From contig CAAGGQ010000212.1 in the NCBI GenBank assembly GCA_900769475.1, positions 1 to 8,582 of the forward strand: DNA of 8,582 bases, read 5' to 3'. The DNA is from Clostridia bacterium. GTDB taxonomy: Bacteria > Bacillota > Clostridia > Oscillospirales > CAG-272. Every line of letters starts with the position of its first letter. Positions within the stretch are counted from its first letter, which is position 1. Under the pieces are notes generated by a model. It was not told the DNA's origin and did not search any database. It worked only from the letters and a program-made list of their open reading frames with translations. Both the position numbers and the translations under genes were made by a program. This document shows positions 6,635 through 8,582 of the stretch, in pieces.

Positions 6635-6663
6635 TTGCGGCGATAGTTATCTCATTTTATTAT
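6635..6663 (+). promoter_or_regulatory. Weak candidate plus-strand promoter overlapping the miaB promoter
   Basis: TTGCGG (6635-6640), a 17-bp spacer and TATTAT (6658-6663) form a possible plus-strand promoter. The -10 is good; the -35 matches only at TTG. Its -10 box sits on nearly the same bases as the miaB -10 box on the other strand, so the two polymerases would exclude each other. It would be needed to transcribe the two small ORFs at 6710 and 6775. Confidence 0.2.
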
Positions 6664-6687
6664 ACAATAAAAGAGAAGAAAAGTCAA
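6659..6687 (-). promoter_or_regulatory. Strong sigma-A promoter for miaB
   Basis: On the minus strand TTGACT (6682-6687) is followed after exactly 17 bp by TATAAT (6659-6664). That is five of six and six of six consensus bases. Transcription would start near 6652 and give a leader of about 35 nt before the miaB ATG, with the AAGAAAGG ribosome binding site inside it. The transcript may continue into the ymcA-like gene and mutS, but repeat elements and candidate terminators lie between them. Confidence 0.85.
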
Positions 6688-6709
6688 GAAAAAAGGAGAA
6701 AAACACGGC

Positions 6710-6772
6710 ATGAAATTCGGTCCTTCCTTTTTTTCGAAAATCGGTCCTGCCCAAAAAAGAAGGAGTCGATAA
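6710..6772 (+). CDS. Possible 20-codon small ORF 1 upstream of the propeller gene
   Basis: An ATG with a strong Shine-Dalgarno (AAAAAAGGAG, 6689-6698, 11-nt spacing) opens a 20-residue reading frame ending in TAA. The peptide starts MKFGPSFF and ends in a basic tail (KRRSR), with a short internal repeat (FGP and IGP). I do not recognise it. Its stop lies 2 nt before the ATG of a second 20-codon ORF, as in coupled genes. The region is A-rich, so GGAG-like motifs arise easily, and a promoter for it is only weakly supported. It may be chance. Confidence 0.22.
   Translation: MKFGPSFFSKIGPAQKRRSR
6717..6748. promoter_or_regulatory. Direct repeat TCGGTCCT around a TTTTCGAAAA palindrome
   Basis: TCGGTCCT occurs at 6717-6724 and again at 6741-6748 (24 bp apart, start to start). 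The 10-bp perfect palindrome TTTTCGAAAA (6731-6740) ends right against the second copy. The site lies between the divergent miaB and propeller-gene promoters, a plausible place for an operator. No known regulator's motif is recognised. Confidence 0.25.
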
Positions 6773-6774
6773 AA

Positions 6775-6837
6775 ATGCAGGTAGGTCTTGCATTCCCCGC
6801 CGGGATATGCTATAATGAATCTAACAGGAAGGAGTGA
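6775..6837 (+). CDS. Possible 20-codon small ORF 2 upstream of the propeller gene
   Basis: An ATG with Shine-Dalgarno AGAAGGAG (6758-6765, 9-nt spacing) opens a 20-residue frame (starting MQVGLAFPAG, ending SNRKE). Its TGA directly follows the AGGAAGGAG of the next gene, 5 nt before that gene's TTG start. This layout would suit translational coupling or a leader peptide. Against it, the near-consensus promoter of the propeller gene lies inside the frame, so only a transcript starting further upstream could carry it. The codons could simply be a by-product of the promoter. Confidence 0.22.
   Translation: MQVGLAFPAGICYNESNRKE
6788..6816 (+). promoter_or_regulatory. Sigma-A promoter with extended -10 for the LVIVD propeller gene
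   Basis: TTGCAT (6788-6793), a 17-bp spacer and TATAAT (6811-6816), with TG at 6808-6809 giving an extended -10. The predicted start near 6823 leaves a leader of only about 20 nt, just covering the AGGAAGGAG ribosome binding site (6826-6834). This gives little room for RNA-level control, so regulation, if any, would be at initiation. Confidence 0.85.
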
Positions 6838-6842
6838 TCGGA

Positions 6843-8582
6843 TTGAAAACAAATCCCCTCGAAGCAAATCAAAAAAGCGTTGCGCCCACGGTGCTGCAGG
6901 AGCGTGCCGGCATTGGCGCCTGCATGGACGTGAAGGCGCACGCGGGAAGGATCTACGCCATTCAACGCGCCTGCGACGAGCACACGGGCAGGCTTTGCGT
7001 ACTGAATGAATCCCTCGATCTTCTTGCCACATACGAAGGTCTGGGTCACACCCGCCAGATCGAAATGGTGGGCAACGTGGCAGTCATCAGCGCCCGCGAG
7101 GACGGGCTCTGGCTCTTCGACGTGAGCGAGATCACCCCGCGGCTTCTTTGCCACTACCGCACGGTGGAATTTGCAACCGGCGTGGCCCTCTACGGCAATC
7201 TCGCCCTGATCTCCTGCCGCCACTACGGCGTAGAAATTCTGGATATTTCCGATCCCACCTCTCCCCGTTACGTGGGGCTTGTCCGCGTGGGTGAGGTGCA
7301 ATCGGCAACCGTCTCGGACGGCATCCTCTATTGCGGCGCCTGGGGGCAGAAAAAGGTGGTGATCGTGGATCTGCACGATCCTACCGATCCCCGCGTTCTT
7401 ACGGAGATCCCCCTGCAGGGGCGCGGCGACGGCGTGCACGTAAAGGACGGCATCCTCTATGCCGCTACGGGGCAACACGCAAGAGGACTTGTCAGAAGAG
7501 GCGACCCCACCGATCCCGCCTTTGGCAACGGCAACGGCATTGAGATCTTTGACGTGCACGATCCCAAAAATCCCGTACGCCAAAACGGCATCATCTTTGA
7601 AAGAGCCTACTGCGCGACCATGGACATGTGGGAGCCCTCACTTTACGGAGACACCCTTGTGGTCAACAATTCGATCCTTGGTGTGTTCGGGCTGGATCCC
7701 AAGACTTTGGAAACCCGCTTCCGCTTCGTACCTCCCAACGACTGCGATCCCAACGCCGTCACGGGCGTAACAGTGCTAAGCGGCGACCTTTTTGTTGCCT
7801 CCTGCGTGGATCTTTTTGTGGTGCGCGATCTGCAATTAGGTGACACGCCCAAAAACCGAACCGACGTGTTTACGCCCGCTTCCCTGCCCACCCTTGCAGT
7901 GGAAGGTCATGGCGCAACGCTGAAAACTGCATACGTAGGTGATTTTTCGGCACTCTCAATGGATGGAAACGACTCCCTCTTCGCGCTCGCCTGTGCCGAG
8001 GGTGGCGTTCATCTCCTTGATAAAAAGACACTGGAAAGACGCGCCATTATTCAGACCGCCGACCAAGCCCTTGACGTTAAGCTCCACGGCAACCGCCTCT
8101 TTGTTGCTGAGGGAATCCGCGGCGTTGAGATCTTTGAGCTGGACGGCTTCTCCGCCAAAAAATGCGGCGGCTTTGCGGCGCAAAAATCCATCAATCAGCT
8201 TTCTTTGAGCGATAGCGGAAGCTATCTCTTGTGCTCCACCGGCTGTTACGGCTTGGGAATGTACGACATTTCCGACCTTTCATCCCCCAAGCAGCTGTAC
8301 ACCTACACCGTAGCCCAAGGCATTTTTTACGGTCATAATTTCACTTCAAGAAATCTTGAAGACGGCACCATGGTCGCCTTTTGCCACGGCGATGGGCTGA
8401 TTACCACCCATCCCGACGCGGGAGATCTTGCCTTCCACATCGTCAAATACACCCCTCGCTCGCGTTACACCGAGGAGGGCATTGAAACCGACGGAAAAGA
8501 CATTCTTTACACCAATTCGGGCGGCTACGTGTGCATTTCTCCCAAGCATGAAAACCTCACAAGCCTGACCGATCTGCCCCAC
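6843..8582 (+). CDS. LVIVD-repeat beta-propeller protein, partial (C-terminus beyond right edge)
   Basis: 580 codons are visible, open at the window edge. The start is a TTG with AGGAAGGAG (6826-6834) 8 nt upstream; the first in-frame ATG (residue 28) has no comparable site. The protein consists of repeats of about 40 residues whose core is a strand such as GVEILDISDPTSP (129-141), KVVIVDLHDPTDP (171-183), GIEIFDVHDPKNP (232-244) or GLGMYDISDLSSP (470-482). Weaker copies are GLWLFDVSE (88-96), GVHLLDKKT (388-396) and GVEIFELDG (427-435). This is the LVIVD pattern, which folds as beta-propeller blades. I count about 10 blades, more than one standard 7-bladed ring. No signal peptide or membrane segment is visible, so it is probably cytoplasmic, unlike many LVIVD proteins. 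No catalytic motif is seen; the role is unknown, perhaps a scaffold or ligand-binding protein. It is transcribed divergently from miaB. Confidence 0.8.
   Translation, partial: MKTNPLEANQKSVAPTVLQERAGIGACMDVKAHAGRIYAIQRACDEHTGRLCVLNESLDLLATYEGLGHTRQIEMVGNVAVISAREDGLWLFDVSEITPRLLCHYRTVEFATGVALYGNLALISCRHYGVEILDISDPTSPRYVGLVRVGEVQSATVSDGILYCGAWGQKKVVIVDLHDPTDPRVLTEIPLQGRGDGVHVKDGILYAATGQHARGLVRRGDPTDPAFGNGNGIEIFDVHDPKNPVRQNGIIFERAYCATMDMWEPSLYGDTLVVNNSILGVFGLDPKTLETRFRFVPPNDCDPNAVTGVTVLSGDLFVASCVDLFVVRDLQLGDTPKNRTDVFTPASLPTLAVEGHGATLKTAYVGDFSALSMDGNDSLFALACAEGGVHLLDKKTLERRAIIQTADQALDVKLHGNRLFVAEGIRGVEIFELDGFSAKKCGGFAAQKSINQLSLSDSGSYLLCSTGCYGLGMYDISDLSSPKQLYTYTVAQGIFYGHNFTSRNLEDGTMVAFCHGDGLITTHPDAGDLAFHIVKYTPRSRYTEEGIETDGKDILYTNSGGYVCISPKHENLTSLTDLPH

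Noticed and set aside
5449..6837. Plus-strand ORF of 462 codons antisense to miaB
   Set aside because: Antisense to an intact miaB. Only its last 21 codons, which coincide with small ORF 2, have an SD of their own.
6810..7583. Minus-strand ORF of 257 codons opposite the propeller gene
   Set aside because: Shadow of the LVIVD gene, which has clear repeats, promoter and SD on the plus strand. The end of this ORF also runs over that promoter region.

Overview
The window looks like chromosomal DNA from a Gram-positive Firmicute of the class Clostridia, probably an uncultured gut lineage. Three things point there. The gene order miaB - ymcA/ylbF-like - mutS matches the Bacillus/Clostridia arrangement (B. 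subtilis: ymcB-ymcA-cotE-mutS-mutL). The promoters are consensus sigma-A boxes and the ribosome binding sites are strong GGAG-type. The intergenic DNA is full of small hairpin elements of a kind I recognise as common in gut Clostridia. Base composition looks moderately GC-rich by eye; I did not compute it. Genus cannot be fixed from this sequence.

Layout. Positions 1-1535 (minus, cut by the left edge) encode a GH36-type alpha-galactosidase. It starts 17 bp after the mutS stop and is probably co-transcribed with it. Positions 1553-4162 (minus) are a full-length mutS. Positions 4163-4538 are non-coding and hold two partial hairpin-rich MITE-like arms plus an array of five hairpins joined by a constant 7-nt linker. 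Positions 4539-4925 (minus) are a YmcA/YlbF-family protein with a C-terminal cysteine cluster, preceded by its own candidate promoter. Positions 4926-5199 contain a complete 121-bp inverted-repeat element. Positions 5200-6618 (minus) are miaB. Positions 6619-6842 are a divergent promoter region that also contains two 20-codon small ORFs with good Shine-Dalgarno sequences. Positions 6843-8582 (plus, cut by the right edge) encode a large cytoplasmic LVIVD-repeat beta-propeller protein of unknown function.

How the parts relate. MiaB (a 4Fe-4S tRNA methylthiotransferase) and the YmcA-like protein (which in B. subtilis belongs to a 4Fe-4S complex that controls RNA processing) form an old syntenic block with the mismatch-repair protein MutS. 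Repeat elements have colonised both gaps inside this block. mutL, the usual mutS partner downstream, is not next to mutS: a carbohydrate-active gene takes its place. The most interesting unexplained signals are the constant-linker hairpin array after ymcA, the split MITE arms upstream of mutS, and the two tandem small ORFs leading into the propeller gene.
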